Source: Chitinophaga niabensis
GTDB taxonomy: Bacteria; Bacteroidota; Bacteroidia; Chitinophagales; Chitinophagaceae
Length of the DNA: 64,000 nucleotides
NCBI RefSeq assembly: GCF_900129465.1
Contig: NZ_FSRA01000002.1
Span: forward strand, 930,001 to 994,000
Reading direction: 5' to 3'
Shown here: positions 1 through 9,269 of the stretch, in pieces
Layout: every line of letters begins with the position of its first letter
How positions within the stretch are numbered: the first letter of the stretch is position 1
Translations under genes and position numbers: made by a program
The notes under the pieces: generated by a model
What the model was told of the DNA's origin: nothing
Databases searched by the model: none
Seen by the model: only the letters and a program-made list of their open reading frames with translations

Positions 1-1
1 G

Positions 2-712
2 TGGGATTACGGTACCGGTGCCCTGGGAGACATGGGTTGCCATATCGTGGAACCTCCTTTCCGTGTACTGGACCTGGGTTATCCTGAATCTGCAGAAGCC
101 AGTGTAGGTAGCGTATATGTTGACGAGTTCAAACAAGGTTACTTCCCTGACAGTTGCCCTCCTTCTTCTCATTGCATCCTGAACTTTAAAGGCAAAAAAG
201 GCAAACCGGATGTGAAACTGCATTGGATGGACGGTGGTATTCAACCTGCACGCCCTGAAGAGCTGGGACCAAATGAAAGAATGGGTGATGGTGGTAACGG
301 GGCGATCTTTATTGGTACGAAAGGTAAGATGATGTGCGGTACTTACGGTATCTCTCCTACCCTGTTGCCAACTACCCGTAACAAAGAGGTAAATGTAAAA
401 CAAACTATTGCCCGTGTTCCGGAAGGGCACTATGTACAATGGGTGAATGCAGCCATCGCTGGTTATGGTAAAAAAGAAGTGAGCTCTCCGTTTGAGATCG
501 CTGGTCCATTGACCGAAACCTTGCTGATGGGTAACCTGGCTATCCGTAGCTATGATGTTCGTAAGCCTAAAGCAAATGGTAATGGTTTTGATTATCCTGG
601 CCGTTATATCAAACTGCTGTGGGATGGTCCGAACATGAAGATCACTAACTTCGATGATGCTAACCAGTTTGTGAAGAGGACTTACCGTGAAGGTTGGAAG
701 CTGGGTTCATGA
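2..712 (+). CDS. Gfo/Idh/MocA family oxidoreductase, C-terminal part (5' end outside window)
   Basis: The reading frame is open from the window edge and ends at TGA 710-712, giving 236 visible codons. They match the C-terminal half of large Bacteroidota Gfo/Idh/MocA oxidoreductases: the start WDYGTGALGDMGCHI is the conserved helix with the Gly-Asp-Met-Gly-Cys-His motif, followed by the mixed beta-sheet dimerisation domain (HWMDGG, then IFIGTKGKMMCGTYG). These enzymes oxidise or epimerise sugars with NAD(P), and family members of this type are usually exported by Tat. The N-terminal Rossmann fold is not visible, so cofactor and export cannot be checked. A strong terminator follows at 734-764. 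The family call is secure; the substrate is unknown. Confidence 0.85.
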   Translation, partial: WDYGTGALGDMGCHIVEPPFRVLDLGYPESAEASVGSVYVDEFKQGYFPDSCPPSSHCILNFKGKKGKPDVKLHWMDGGIQPARPEELGPNERMGDGGNGAIFIGTKGKMMCGTYGISPTLLPTTRNKEVNVKQTIARVPEGHYVQWVNAAIAGYGKKEVSSPFEIAGPLTETLLMGNLAIRSYDVRKPKANGNGFDYPGRYIKLLWDGPNMKITNFDDANQFVKRTYREGWKLGS

Positions 713-733
713 TAATTGAATGATTAAATTCCG

Positions 734-764
734 AAAGGGCGTCCTGTATGGGCGCCCTTTTTTT
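734..764 (+). terminator. Rho-independent terminator of the Gfo/Idh/MocA gene
   Basis: Inverted repeat AAAGGGCG/CGCCCTTT (734-741 with 753-760) is followed by a run of T. It lies 22 bp after the stop codon. Confidence 0.85.
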
Positions 765-860
765 ATGGGCTTTCCTTTCGGTCATCTCATATCTTATATT
801 CGCTTGACATAGGCTAAAGATACGCTTTGCTATATGGCAGATATTACCTATCTTAGTACC

Positions 861-1388
861 ATGGCTATCTCGGAACATAATGTCATTACCCGCGGGGCAA
901 CCGGAACTTTCGGTGGCCAGGTAGTTTTCCGTCAACGGAACGGAAAAACCATCATGTGCAAACCGCCGAAGCCATACCCTCCTAAAACTCCTACCCAGAT
1001 CGCTAACCAGGAGCGCTTCAAAAGGGCTAACAACTTCGCGAAACAGGTTATCAAAGACCCGGTTAAAAAGGCCTTCTACAAGTCTATTGCCAAACCCGGC
1101 CAAACTGCCTTCAACGCAGCTTTCCAGGATGCATACCATAAACCGGAAGTGGAAGTAAGCGTACAGGAGCAGACCATCGCCATCAAAGCCAAAGGCAAAC
1201 ACCGCGTAGAAAGCGTAAAAGTTGCCATCCAGGATGCCTCAGGCACAGAAAAGAAAACAGGCTTTGCCGTATTAAAAAACGATCTCTGGGAATATAAGCT
1301 TGGGGATATGCAGGAAGGAGAGAGTATCTGGCTATGGGTACATGATATAGCAGGCAATATCGTCCGGAAAAAGTACAGGTATAGCTAG
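861..1388 (+). CDS. conserved hypothetical protein with Ig-like C-terminal half
   Basis: A 175-residue protein with no signal peptide. The N-terminal part has a Gly-rich stretch (GTFGGQVVFRQRNGKT) and a Pro/Lys-rich segment. Next comes a helical region with a DPVKKAFYKS motif, and then a beta-rich half ending in WVHDIAGN that looks like an immunoglobulin-type domain. I recognise this layout from uncharacterised Bacteroidota proteins but know no function. The frame also opens at ATG 834, adding 9 residues. I prefer ATG 861 because the protein pattern begins there and a TA...TTTG promoter-like element at 821-829 would place the transcript start near 836. It is a single gene between a terminator and a convergent gene. 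Confidence 0.7.
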   Translation: MAISEHNVITRGATGTFGGQVVFRQRNGKTIMCKPPKPYPPKTPTQIANQERFKRANNFAKQVIKDPVKKAFYKSIAKPGQTAFNAAFQDAYHKPEVEVSVQEQTIAIKAKGKHRVESVKVAIQDASGTEKKTGFAVLKNDLWEYKLGDMQEGESIWLWVHDIAGNIVRKKYRYS

Positions 1389-1503
1389 ATCACATATTTA
1401 CCTCGTTACAACGCCCATCAAAACAGCGAAAATATTTGTGTACAATGTGTATGAAAAGGGATGTCTTTGGCATAAGAGCCAAAGAATAAAAAAGGAGATC
1501 TGT

Positions 1504-1649
1504 TAGTATGCTAGTATAAAGAAGCGGGCTCTTTTCCCTGATAAAACACACTCATAAAAAAGGAGATAGTCTTTCCGTTTTAGTTATTCTGATATAAAGA
1601 AGCGGGACTCTTTTCCTTAATAAAACATACTCATAAAAAAAGGAGATAG
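1504..1649 (-). repeat. two decayed tandem copies of the 3' end of a T9SS cargo gene with its terminator
   Basis: Two imperfect copies with a period of about 77 bp (1504-1568 and 1581-1649) resemble the last codons and terminator arm of the adjacent giant gene. On the minus strand copy 1 reads YQGKEP then, after a one-base shift, FFILAY. Copy 2 reads GKESRFFISE followed by a stop. The intact gene ends YQGTKESGFFVLEY. Each copy also carries the AAAAAAGGAGATAG hairpin arm. In-frame stops and shifts show they are not coding. The 287-bp gap 1389-1675 holds nothing else that I can see. Confidence 0.7.
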
Positions 1650-1669
1650 CCGTTAGACTATCTCCTTTT
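1638..1669 (-). terminator. terminator of the giant repeat-protein gene
   Basis: Arms AAAAGGAGATAG (1638-1649) and CTATCTCCTTTT (1658-1669) pair perfectly. On the minus strand the hairpin runs into seven T. It lies directly after the stop codon at 1676-1678. Confidence 0.85.
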
Positions 1670-1675
1670 CTGTTT

Positions 1676-4600
1676 TTAGTATTCTAATACAAAGAATCCG
1701 GATTCTTTCGTACCCTGATAGATGAGTACATAGTAGTACACTCCTTTCGACAGTTTTTCGCCTTTCTTACCCAAACCTTTAAACACATTTCCGGTATTGT
1801 TGTATCCTCTTGCTTCGAATACGATCTTGCCTTGCGCGTTTGAGATATAGAGCTGGTTATCCGGATACTGGCGGATACCTTCTATTGTGAGGAAATCGTT
1901 GATACCATCTCCGTTTGGTGTAACCGCATCATTCACTTTCAGGTATCCGATCATACCGGTTACCTCCAGGTCCTGTGCTACCGGGGTGGCTGCTTCGTAA
2001 TTATTATTACCCGGTTGTGTGGCGGTGACCTTTGTGATGCCTGCTTTAAGCGCTGACACCATGTTACCGTTTACAGTTGCAATCGTGGTGTTCTCTATCA
2101 CATAAGTGATGGGCAGACCGGAACTGGCCGTGGCTCCCGGATCGAAAGGAGGCTCACCTGCAGAACGTTTCATCATCGGGCCGAACTGGATGGTTTGCGT
2201 GGCCTTGGCTATTACGAGCGTCTGCACTACCGGTGTAGCGGCATTGTAGTTTCCATCACCGGCTTGTGTTGCCGTGATGGTTACGGTGCCTGCTCCGGTG
2301 ATATGAATGTTTCCTCCAACGATGGTGGCTATGTTTGGATCTGAACTGGTATACGTTATTGGCAGACCAGATGTTGCTGTAGCACCCGGAGCAAAATCTG
2401 CGTTGCCATATGTTTTTGCAGGCAATGCAGGGAATGTGATTGTTTGTGTTGTTTTCTGAATAGTGAGTGTGCCAGTCACATAATTGAACGTATAATTAGC
2501 CGCTGCCGCACCAGATGCTGTGATCGGATAATTGCCGGCATTGGTTCCGGTGGCGGTGATGCTTACCGGCGTAGTGAATACGGCTTCTGTTTCGCCGAAT
2601 ACAAAACCTGTGATGGTATAGGTGAATGCTGGATTCGGTTCACCGAATATTTTGGTTTTGTTATCTGCGGTAACGGTGAGTACCTTTTTATTTACAGTGA
2701 GGGTTACGCTCACATCTGTAGCAGGATTGTAGTTGGCATTCCCTGCCTGTTTGGCTGTGATGACAGATGTACCGGCTCCTACAATGTGGATGTTGCCCCC
2801 TGCAATGGTCGCTACATTGGCGTTAGCGCTTGTATAAGTGATCGGCAATCCGCTGCTGATCGTTGCACCAGGATTGAAGTTTGCATCACCATATGTTTTC
2901 GCAGGCAGGTTGGTGAAGTTGATCTGCGCGGTAGCCTTTTGTACAGTGAGCGTGCCCTGTTGATAAATGAAACTATAATTGGCAGCGGCGGCGCCGGACA
3001 CCGTGATGGTATAAATACCTATCGCCGTTGTTGCATCTGTTGTGATGGTTACAGGGGTGCTGAATACGGCTTGCGTTTCTCCATTCACCAAACCAGCGAT
3101 GGTGTAGGTGAGGGTTGGCAGCGGCTCCCCGTAGCTGATGGTTTTATTATCTGCCGTTACAGTGAGCTGTTTTTTATTCACCGTGAAAGTTACGCTCAGG
3201 TCTGTAGCAGGGTTGTAATTCTGATCGCCGGCTTGTTTTGCCGTGATAGTGGTTGTGCCCGCTCCTGTGATATGAATGTTGTTGCCCACAATACTAGCTA
3301 CCCCGGTGTTGGAACTGGTGTAGGTGATGGGCAATCCGCTTGGGATCGTTGCGCCTGGATTGAAGTCTGCGTCGCCGTATGTTTTTACAGGCAGTGTTGG
3401 GAAGTTGATCTGCGCAGTGCCTTTCAGGATCGTTAAGGTTCCGGGCTGGTAGGTGAAATCGTAGTTAGCTGCGGCGGCACCTGATGCTGTGATCGGATAA
3501 GTACCGGCATTGCTTCCTGTGGCAGTGATGCTCACGGGAGTGGTGAATACAGCTGCTGTTTCACCAGGTACGAAACCGCTAATGATATAAGTGAACGTTG
3601 GTAACGGGTCGCCAAAACTGATGGTTTTGTTATCCGCAGTTACGGTGAGTTGTTTTTTATTTACGGTGAGTGTTACACTTACATCGGCCGCAGGATTGTA
3701 ATTGTTGTCTCCTGCTTGTTTTGCCGTGATAGTGGTTGTGCCTGCTCCGGTAATATGAATGTTATTACCCACAATAGTAGCTACACCCGCATTGGAGCTG
3801 GTGTAAGTGATCGGTAATCCATTGGGGATAGTGGCACCTGGTGCGAAATCTGCATCGCCGTATGTTTTCACTGGCAGATTGCTGAAGCTGATCTGCGCGG
3901 TGGCTTTCTGAATAGTGAGTATGCCGGGCTGATACACGAAATCGTAATTGGCGGCGCCGGCGCCGGATGCTGTGATGGGATAAGTGCCAACATTGGTCCC
4001 TGTGGCGGTGATGCTCACAGGTGTTGTTAGTACGGCAGCTGTTTCACCAGGTACGAAACCGGTGATGGTATAAGTGAATGTTGGTAAGGCATCCCCGAAA
4101 TTGATGGTTTTATTGTCCGCGGTTACGGTGAGTTGCTTTTTGTTCACGGTGAACGTTACGGGCACATCGGTGGCGGGGTTGTAATTAGCATCCCCTGCCT
4201 GGTGTGCGGTAATAGTAGTTGTGCCCGCTCCGGTAATATGGATGTTCCCGGCCACAATAGTGGCTACGCTGCTATTGGAACTTGAATAGGTGATCGGCAA
4301 CCCGCTGGGGATGGTGGCGCCTGGTGCGAAGTCTGCATCGCCGTAAGTTTTTACGGGAAGCGCGCTGAAGCTGATCTGCACAGTACCTTTCAGAATGGTG
4401 AGTATTCCGGGTTGGTAGCTGAAGCTGTAGTTAGCTGCGGCGGCTCCTGAAGCTGTGATGGGATAAGTACCAACACTGCTGCCTGTGCCGGAGATGCTGA
4501 TCGGCGTGGTAAATACAGCTTCTGTTTCACCAGGTACGAAACCAGTTATAGTATAGGTGAATGTTGGCAGAGGGTCTCCCAGGTTAATGGTTTTGTTCTC

Positions 4601-7600
4601 TGCGGTTACAGTGAGTTGCTTTTTATTCACCGTAAGCGTTACGGGAACATCAGTGGCTGCATTGTAATTACCATCTCCCACCTGGTGTGCGGTGATAGTC
4701 GTAGTTCCGGCTCCGGTGATATGGATGTTTCCGGCCACAATAGTGGCTACGCTACTATTGGAGCTTGAATAAGTGATCGGCAATCCGTTAGGGATGGTGG
4801 CACCTGGTGCGAAGTCTGCATCACCATATGTTTTTACAGGCAGGCTGTTGAAACTTATTTGCGCGGTGGCCTTTTGAATAGTGAGCGTTCCCGCCTGGTA
4901 TGTGAAATCGTAATTGGCGGCGGCGGCACCTGACACAGTGATCGGGTATGTGCCAACGTTGGTTCCGCTGCCGGTAATATTTACAGGCGTGGTGAGCACT
5001 GTTTCTGTTTCTCCGGTTATGAACCCGGTAATCGTATAAGTGAACGTTGGGAGTGCTTCGCCGAAATTAATGGTTTTGTTGTCCGCCGTTACGGTCAATT
5101 GTTTTTTGTTGACGGTGAGTGTTAAGGGTACGTCCGGAGATGGATTGTAATTACCGTCACCTGCCTGGTGGGCAGTGATGGTGGTTGTACCTGCTCCGGT
5201 GATCTGGATATTTCCACCAACGATGGTTGCCACGCTGCTGTTGTTGCTGGAATAGGTGATGGGTAGTCCGTTGCTGATGGTTGCGCCGGGAGCAAAGCTT
5301 GCATCGCCGTATGTTTTTACGGGCAGTGTTGGGAAGGTGATATTTATAGTTGCCTTTTGAATAGTGAGGTGTGCCTGCACGTAATTGATATCATAATTAT
5401 CTGCGGTGGCACCCGAAACAGTGATATTATGTACGCCGATATCACCGTTCGCGTCTGTTGTGATGAACACCGGCGTGAGCAATGCGAATTCGGATTCACC
5501 AGGGATGAAGCCTGTTACGGTATAAGTGAGCATGGGTAATGGCTGACCGTAGTCGATGGTTTTATTATCTGCCGTAACTGTCAGCATTTTTTTGCCGATG
5601 GTGAGGGTTTGATCTACATCTGTTGCAGCTTCGTAATTATTATTTCCGGCCTGGGATGCAGTGATGGTTACAGTACCTGCTCCTACTATGTGAATTAAGC
5701 CGTTTTCGATGGTAGCCACCAGGGGGTCAGAGCTTACATAGGTAACCTGCAATCCATTATCCACTGTAGCACCCGGGTTGAAATCAGCATCGCCGTATAC
5801 TTTTGTGGGTAAAGCGTTGAAGGTGATGTTGGATGTTTTGGGCAAAATGATGAACGAACCCGGCACGTAGTTAAAATCATAATTAACAGCGGAGGCTCCC
5901 GAAACAACAATATTGTACTGACCTGCGTCTGTGGCAACATCTCTTACGATGTTTACAGGTGTGGTGAATACACTTTCGTCATCTCCGCCTACAAAACCTC
6001 CTGATATAACATATGTGGAGGTTGCCGGCGGAGTGTCTCCGAAAGTGATGGTGATATCATCTGCTGTTACGGTGAGTGTTTTTTTGCTGACGGTAAGCGT
6101 GCGGACCACATCAGCTGCCGGATCGTAAGCGGCGTTACCTGCTTGTGATGCTGTAATGTTTGCCGTTCCGGGGCCAACAATATGGATCTGGCCAGCTACA
6201 ATTGTTGCTACAGCAGGATTGTCACTACTGTAAGAAATTGGAAGACCTGATGTGGTGGTGGCGCCTGGTGCGAAATCTGCATCGCCGTAAATTGCCGTTA
6301 TATTATTGAATGTGATCGTTTGCGGTTGTAATGCTATAATCGTGAAGGTTTGCTCCGGAGCAAAAGGAGAACCGGCATATGCTCCATCAACGGCCTGTAC
6401 ACTCCAGTAATAAGGAACGTTTGTTTGCAGTCCTTTAATCGTGGCGGAATTCAGGGAACCCGTGTTACCGGTCTTCACTATCCTTCTGAAACCATTACTG
6501 ATATTGGACATAGCAGGCTTCACGTTTGCCTGCCCGGGTGTTGTGCTGATGTATATGTTATAGTTCAGACCATCCTGCGTGGCTGTTTGTGCATCTGTGG
6601 ATTTAGCCCAGGAGAGTACCCTGCTTTGGCTTACAGCTCCCGGTGCTGACGTCAATGTTGCAGGGGTAGTGGGAACGGTGTTGGCAACGATGGCATCATT
6701 CCTGTAAATGTTGGTGGTTGATGTTGTGGGAGAAGATGCCCCTGTTATAATGATATCCAGTTTACCGTCATTGTTATAATCTCCCCAGGCGGCAGCGGAA
6801 TTATCCGCACCAATTAAAGCAGCCGCGCTGATATCCTGAAAGGTTCCTCCTCCTGTATTACGATAGATGCTGCTGATACGGGTACCCAATAATGTTTGCC
6901 CTGTTATTAATAGGTCCGGGCTGCCATCATTATCATAATCACCCCAGGCTACAGAACCATGGTGTACACCGGGGATTGTGCTGCCGATATCAGTAAATGT
7001 ACCATTTCCATTATTGTGATAGATCTTGCTGACAACATCAAAGCCGTTATCATACCCTGTCAATATTATATCCAGGAAGCCGTCATTATCATAATCGCCC
7101 CAGGCAACCGCAGAATTGGATACGCCATGTAAAGGGATTGCGCTGTCTTCAAAAGTTCCATCTCCCCTGTTGCGATAGATCTTACTGGTGCGCTGGCCAG
7201 CATTTGGCTGACCCGAGCCGATTACCCCTGTTATCAGTATATCAAGGTCCCCATCATTATCATAGTCGCCCCAGGCAGCGGCAGAAGCGGAAACATTGAT
7301 CAGGGTGTTCCCACTATTCGTAAATGTTTGATCTCCGTTATTACGATAAACCCTGCTTATAACATTGGACCCTGATACTCCTGTAAATAAAAGGTCCAGG
7401 TCCCCATCATTGTCATAGTCGCCCCAGGCTACAGAACCCTCTTTTAATCCAAGGAAAAACTGAATACCGCTATCTGTAAATGCTCCTCCTGTATTTCTAT
7501 AAATATAAGTAGCCCCATTAGTTGCTGCAGAGCTGGAGCCTGTTAATATGAGATCGAGGTCTCCATCATTATCATAATCTCCCCAGGCCACGGCAGAAAA

Positions 7601-7864
7601 TGCCACGGCAGGCAAAGAGATGTTACTGTTTTCAAAAGTTCCATCTCCCCTGTTACGATAAATTGCGGATAAAGCAGTGGTGGTATTCACACTGCCCGTG
7701 ATCAAAAGGTCCAGATCACCGTCATTATCATAATCACCCCAGGCTACGGCACTATTTTGTAATGCAGGCATACCCGGCGCCACATTTGTTACATCTGTGA
7801 ATTGTGCCTTTAACCCCGTTGTAAAACATAGGCATAGGAGGAAGGATAGTATATATCTGATCAT
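1676..7864 (-). CDS. giant secreted repeat protein: FG-GAP/VCBS, Fn3, alternating Ig-like and MBG modules, type IX sorting domain
   Basis: About 2062 residues. A signal peptide (MIRYILSFLLCLCF...LKAQ) is followed by seven FG-GAP/VCBS repeats with the core WGDYDNDGDLDLLITG (to about residue 390). These are Asp-rich, calcium-binding-type beta-propeller blades. A fibronectin-III-like domain follows (about 400-510). Then come ten Ig-like modules (YGDADFAPGAT ... ITYSSSN ... AGNNNY) alternating with eight MBG-type modules (LTVTADNKTI ... NYDFTY). The end is a CHU_C/type-B T9SS sorting domain (VTPNGDGINDF ... GVYYY). The expected fate is export across the outer membrane by the type IX system and attachment or release, as an adhesin-like protein. 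ATG 7864 is preferred over ATG 7891 because the signal peptide starts there and it clears the upstream stop by 17 bp. It lies in an operon with the PorP/SprF gene. Confidence 0.92.
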   Translation of the reverse strand: MIRYILSFLLCLCFTTGLKAQFTDVTNVAPGMPALQNSAVAWGDYDNDGDLDLLITGSVNTTTALSAIYRNRGDGTFENSNISLPAVAFSAVAWGDYDNDGDLDLILTGSSSAATNGATYIYRNTGGAFTDSGIQFFLGLKEGSVAWGDYDNDGDLDLLFTGVSGSNVISRVYRNNGDQTFTNSGNTLINVSASAAAWGDYDNDGDLDILITGVIGSGQPNAGQRTSKIYRNRGDGTFEDSAIPLHGVSNSAVAWGDYDNDGFLDIILTGYDNGFDVVSKIYHNNGNGTFTDIGSTIPGVHHGSVAWGDYDNDGSPDLLITGQTLLGTRISSIYRNTGGGTFQDISAAALIGADNSAAAWGDYNNDGKLDIIITGASSPTTSTTNIYRNDAIVANTVPTTPATLTSAPGAVSQSRVLSWAKSTDAQTATQDGLNYNIYISTTPGQANVKPAMSNISNGFRRIVKTGNTGSLNSATIKGLQTNVPYYWSVQAVDGAYAGSPFAPEQTFTIIALQPQTITFNNITAIYGDADFAPGATTTSGLPISYSSDNPAVATIVAGQIHIVGPGTANITASQAGNAAYDPAADVVRTLTVSKKTLTVTADDITITFGDTPPATSTYVISGGFVGGDDESVFTTPVNIVRDVATDAGQYNIVVSGASAVNYDFNYVPGSFIILPKTSNITFNALPTKVYGDADFNPGATVDNGLQVTYVSSDPLVATIENGLIHIVGAGTVTITASQAGNNNYEAATDVDQTLTIGKKMLTVTADNKTIDYGQPLPMLTYTVTGFIPGESEFALLTPVFITTDANGDIGVHNITVSGATADNYDINYVQAHLTIQKATINITFPTLPVKTYGDASFAPGATISNGLPITYSSNNSSVATIVGGNIQITGAGTTTITAHQAGDGNYNPSPDVPLTLTVNKKQLTVTADNKTINFGEALPTFTYTITGFITGETETVLTTPVNITGSGTNVGTYPITVSGAAAANYDFTYQAGTLTIQKATAQISFNSLPVKTYGDADFAPGATIPNGLPITYSSSNSSVATIVAGNIHITGAGTTTITAHQVGDGNYNAATDVPVTLTVNKKQLTVTAENKTINLGDPLPTFTYTITGFVPGETEAVFTTPISISGTGSSVGTYPITASGAAAANYSFSYQPGILTILKGTVQISFSALPVKTYGDADFAPGATIPSGLPITYSSSNSSVATIVAGNIHITGAGTTTITAHQAGDANYNPATDVPVTFTVNKKQLTVTADNKTINFGDALPTFTYTITGFVPGETAAVLTTPVSITATGTNVGTYPITASGAGAANYDFVYQPGILTIQKATAQISFSNLPVKTYGDADFAPGATIPNGLPITYTSSNAGVATIVGNNIHITGAGTTTITAKQAGDNNYNPAADVSVTLTVNKKQLTVTADNKTISFGDPLPTFTYIISGFVPGETAAVFTTPVSITATGSNAGTYPITASGAAAANYDFTYQPGTLTILKGTAQINFPTLPVKTYGDADFNPGATIPSGLPITYTSSNTGVASIVGNNIHITGAGTTTITAKQAGDQNYNPATDLSVTFTVNKKQLTVTADNKTISYGEPLPTLTYTIAGLVNGETQAVFSTPVTITTDATTAIGIYTITVSGAAAANYSFIYQQGTLTVQKATAQINFTNLPAKTYGDANFNPGATISSGLPITYTSANANVATIAGGNIHIVGAGTSVITAKQAGNANYNPATDVSVTLTVNKKVLTVTADNKTKIFGEPNPAFTYTITGFVFGETEAVFTTPVSITATGTNAGNYPITASGAAAANYTFNYVTGTLTIQKTTQTITFPALPAKTYGNADFAPGATATSGLPITYTSSDPNIATIVGGNIHITGAGTVTITATQAGDGNYNAATPVVQTLVIAKATQTIQFGPMMKRSAGEPPFDPGATASSGLPITYVIENTTIATVNGNMVSALKAGITKVTATQPGNNNYEAATPVAQDLEVTGMIGYLKVNDAVTPNGDGINDFLTIEGIRQYPDNQLYISNAQGKIVFEARGYNNTGNVFKGLGKKGEKLSKGVYYYVLIYQGTKESGFFVLEY
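1960..6325 (-). repeat. tandem array of Ig-like + MBG module pairs (about 480-bp period)
   Basis: Coding tandem repeat inside the giant gene: each roughly 160-residue pair of one Ig-like and one MBG-type module recurs about eight times. The central units are very similar even at DNA level; segments coding for LPVKTYGDADF and for ITGAGTTTITA recur almost unchanged. Such an array can expand or contract by recombination, so copy number may vary between strains and assemblies may collapse here. Confidence 0.85.
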
Positions 7865-7881
7865 GTTATTTGTCTTTGTAC

Positions 7882-8772
7882 TTACCACCATTTGAAAGGA
7901 AGTGCGATGTTATTGATGCGGTAGTTCAGGAATATTTCATGGGAGCCTCCGCTGAAACGACTGATGTTCTGGCTATTGCCTACAGCGAAAATGTAGCTGT
8001 AGCCGATCTGTAAGGTGCGTTGAAAACTATACTGCAATGCTGCATTTATTTCTCCTGTGCTCCGGTAAGTGGCGCCTACGCCAAAGATCTCCTGTACATA
8101 CAACATCGCGCCGGCATCCAATGCACGGCTTTTGTTCAATACATTCCAGGTTAAGTTGGGTGCTACGGAGAACTGTTCGTTCAGTGGTAATAATACGCCC
8201 GCTGTTAAGTAGCCATTACTTTCATCGGGTACATCTTTATAATCTTTAAGAGGGATCCGGGGCATAGAAGCACCGAAGTAGAACCGTTCTCCATGCAATA
8301 ATAAGCCCGCTCCCACAATACCCCTCCATTGGTTGATCTGTTGTTTTTGCGCTAATGCGGGATCGCCGCCACCAAGACCTGTGTAGTTGGCAGAAAAGTT
8401 ATCTGCACCACCATAGAAGCCTAAGCTGAGGTATTCTGTTTTACTGAGCTTCACGGTTTTAGAGAGCATGAAACCTATGCCGCTGTATTTATTTACTGCT
8501 ACAGATTTATGTTCTACTGCTATGCCGGCTGAGAGGCCCGGGCCTTTTATAAAAGTGCTGCCGGTGAAGCTGATGGCTTGCGGGGCATCATTGATCCCCG
8601 TCCATTGTTTTCTGCCGGCGGCGGTGAAGCTGGTGGAAGAATCCAGGCTAAGCATGGCTGGATTGGCTAAGGCTGCGTTCCTGTTAAAATTGGGAAAGAT
8701 GAACGTTTCCTGTGCATTTGCCTGGCCCGCAAGCAATAGCAGGAATGTACACTGCCATAGGTATCTTGTCAT
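7882..8772 (-). CDS. PorP/SprF family type IX secretion-associated outer membrane protein
   Basis: A 296-residue protein with a signal peptide (cleavage after GQANA). It has the typical PorP/SprF opening in which ALANPAMLSL follows an FNRNAALA segment, then repeating beta-strands of an outer-membrane barrel ending in NNIALPFKWW. Known members (SprF in Flavobacterium) are dedicated partners needed for secretion of a neighbouring type-B cargo such as SprB. The gene directly precedes the giant repeat-protein gene (17 bp to its ATG), so it is very likely the partner for that cargo. The family call is strong; the partnership is an inference from gene order. Confidence 0.88.
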   Translation of the reverse strand: MTRYLWQCTFLLLLAGQANAQETFIFPNFNRNAALANPAMLSLDSSTSFTAAGRKQWTGINDAPQAISFTGSTFIKGPGLSAGIAVEHKSVAVNKYSGIGFMLSKTVKLSKTEYLSLGFYGGADNFSANYTGLGGGDPALAQKQQINQWRGIVGAGLLLHGERFYFGASMPRIPLKDYKDVPDESNGYLTAGVLLPLNEQFSVAPNLTWNVLNKSRALDAGAMLYVQEIFGVGATYRSTGEINAALQYSFQRTLQIGYSYIFAVGNSQNISRFSGGSHEIFLNYRINNIALPFKWW

Positions 8773-8961
8773 TACTAGTATTTTTCAATTATGAAAATTG
8801 ATAATATGCTGTGGCTTAGGTTGATACAGGTAGGAGGATGGTTATCAATACTGTTGTGCTATAGGTCTTACATATCGTTTTGTTGTGTTCATTACACACA
8901 AAACCAGCGCAAAGTAATACTATCTGCTGTAATTACAATGCCTCCTGAGGGGTTAATTATA

Positions 8962-9003
8962 AAACGGCGGATAACCTTATGATTATCCGCCGTTTCGTTT
9001 TTT
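8962..9003. terminator. strong bidirectional hairpin
   Basis: Perfect 13-bp arms AAACGGCGGATAA (8962-8974) and TTATCCGCCGTTT (8983-8995). A T-run follows on the plus strand (CGTTTTTT), and a weaker TTTTATAATT follows on the minus strand. It sits just downstream, on the minus strand, of the decayed gene end at 9006-9185, so it was probably that gene's terminator. Confidence 0.65.
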
Positions 9004-9005
9004 GC

Positions 9006-9185
9006 TTAATATTCAGGTATAAAGAAGTCACTTTACTTTTTGCCATGGTAGAGGATGAAGTAATAATATACGCCCCTGCTTAACCGGGGGAGCCTGCTCC
9101 GTTTGGTTCCCTTTGGATCTTTTTGATATCCTCTGCGGATAATTGTTCTGGCTAACAGCTCTTTACTCCGGCATCTTCCTGCTGC
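9006..9185 (-). pseudogene. remnant of a T9SS (CHU_C-like) C-terminal sorting domain
   Basis: Read on the minus strand, this stretch ends in SRGVYYYFILYHGKK, a stop (TAA 9033-9035), then SDFFIPEY and a second stop (9006-9008). This matches the end of the intact neighbour (SKGVYYYVLIYQGTKESGFFVLEY region) in order and spacing. Upstream residues read RRGYQKDPKGTKRS, like the GYNN...FKG segment of the domain, but with shifts. No start and no long frame exist, so it is a dead 3' fragment of a lost cargo gene. The 8773-9269 gap otherwise holds only hairpins. Confidence 0.75.
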
Positions 9186-9242
9186 GAGGTTATTATGCGA
9201 GGTTATCATCTGATCATTTTACCTGGCCCATTTAAATAAAAA

Positions 9243-9263
9243 AGGTGTTCATTTTGAACACCT
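9243..9263 (-). terminator. terminator of the coiled-coil lipoprotein gene
   Basis: Arms AGGTGTTCA/TGAACACCT (9243-9251, 9255-9263) are followed on the minus strand by a run of seven T. Confidence 0.85.
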
Positions 9264-9269
9264 CCCTTT

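Noticed and set aside
660..1202. 180-codon minus-strand frame over the small conserved gene
   Set aside because: It is antisense to the plus-strand gene at 861-1388, which has the recognisable protein pattern.
2444..3436. 330-codon plus-strand frame opposite the giant gene
   Set aside because: It is the antisense shadow of the Ig/MBG repeat array; its periodic, Cys-rich translation has no family features.
1960..6325. Regular repeats that might suggest a CRISPR array
   Set aside because: Period is about 480 bp and the repeats are coding; CRISPR repeats are 20-50 bp with unique spacers.
8791..8982. 63-codon plus-strand frame
   Set aside because: No gene-like features; lies across the upstream region of the PorP/SprF gene.
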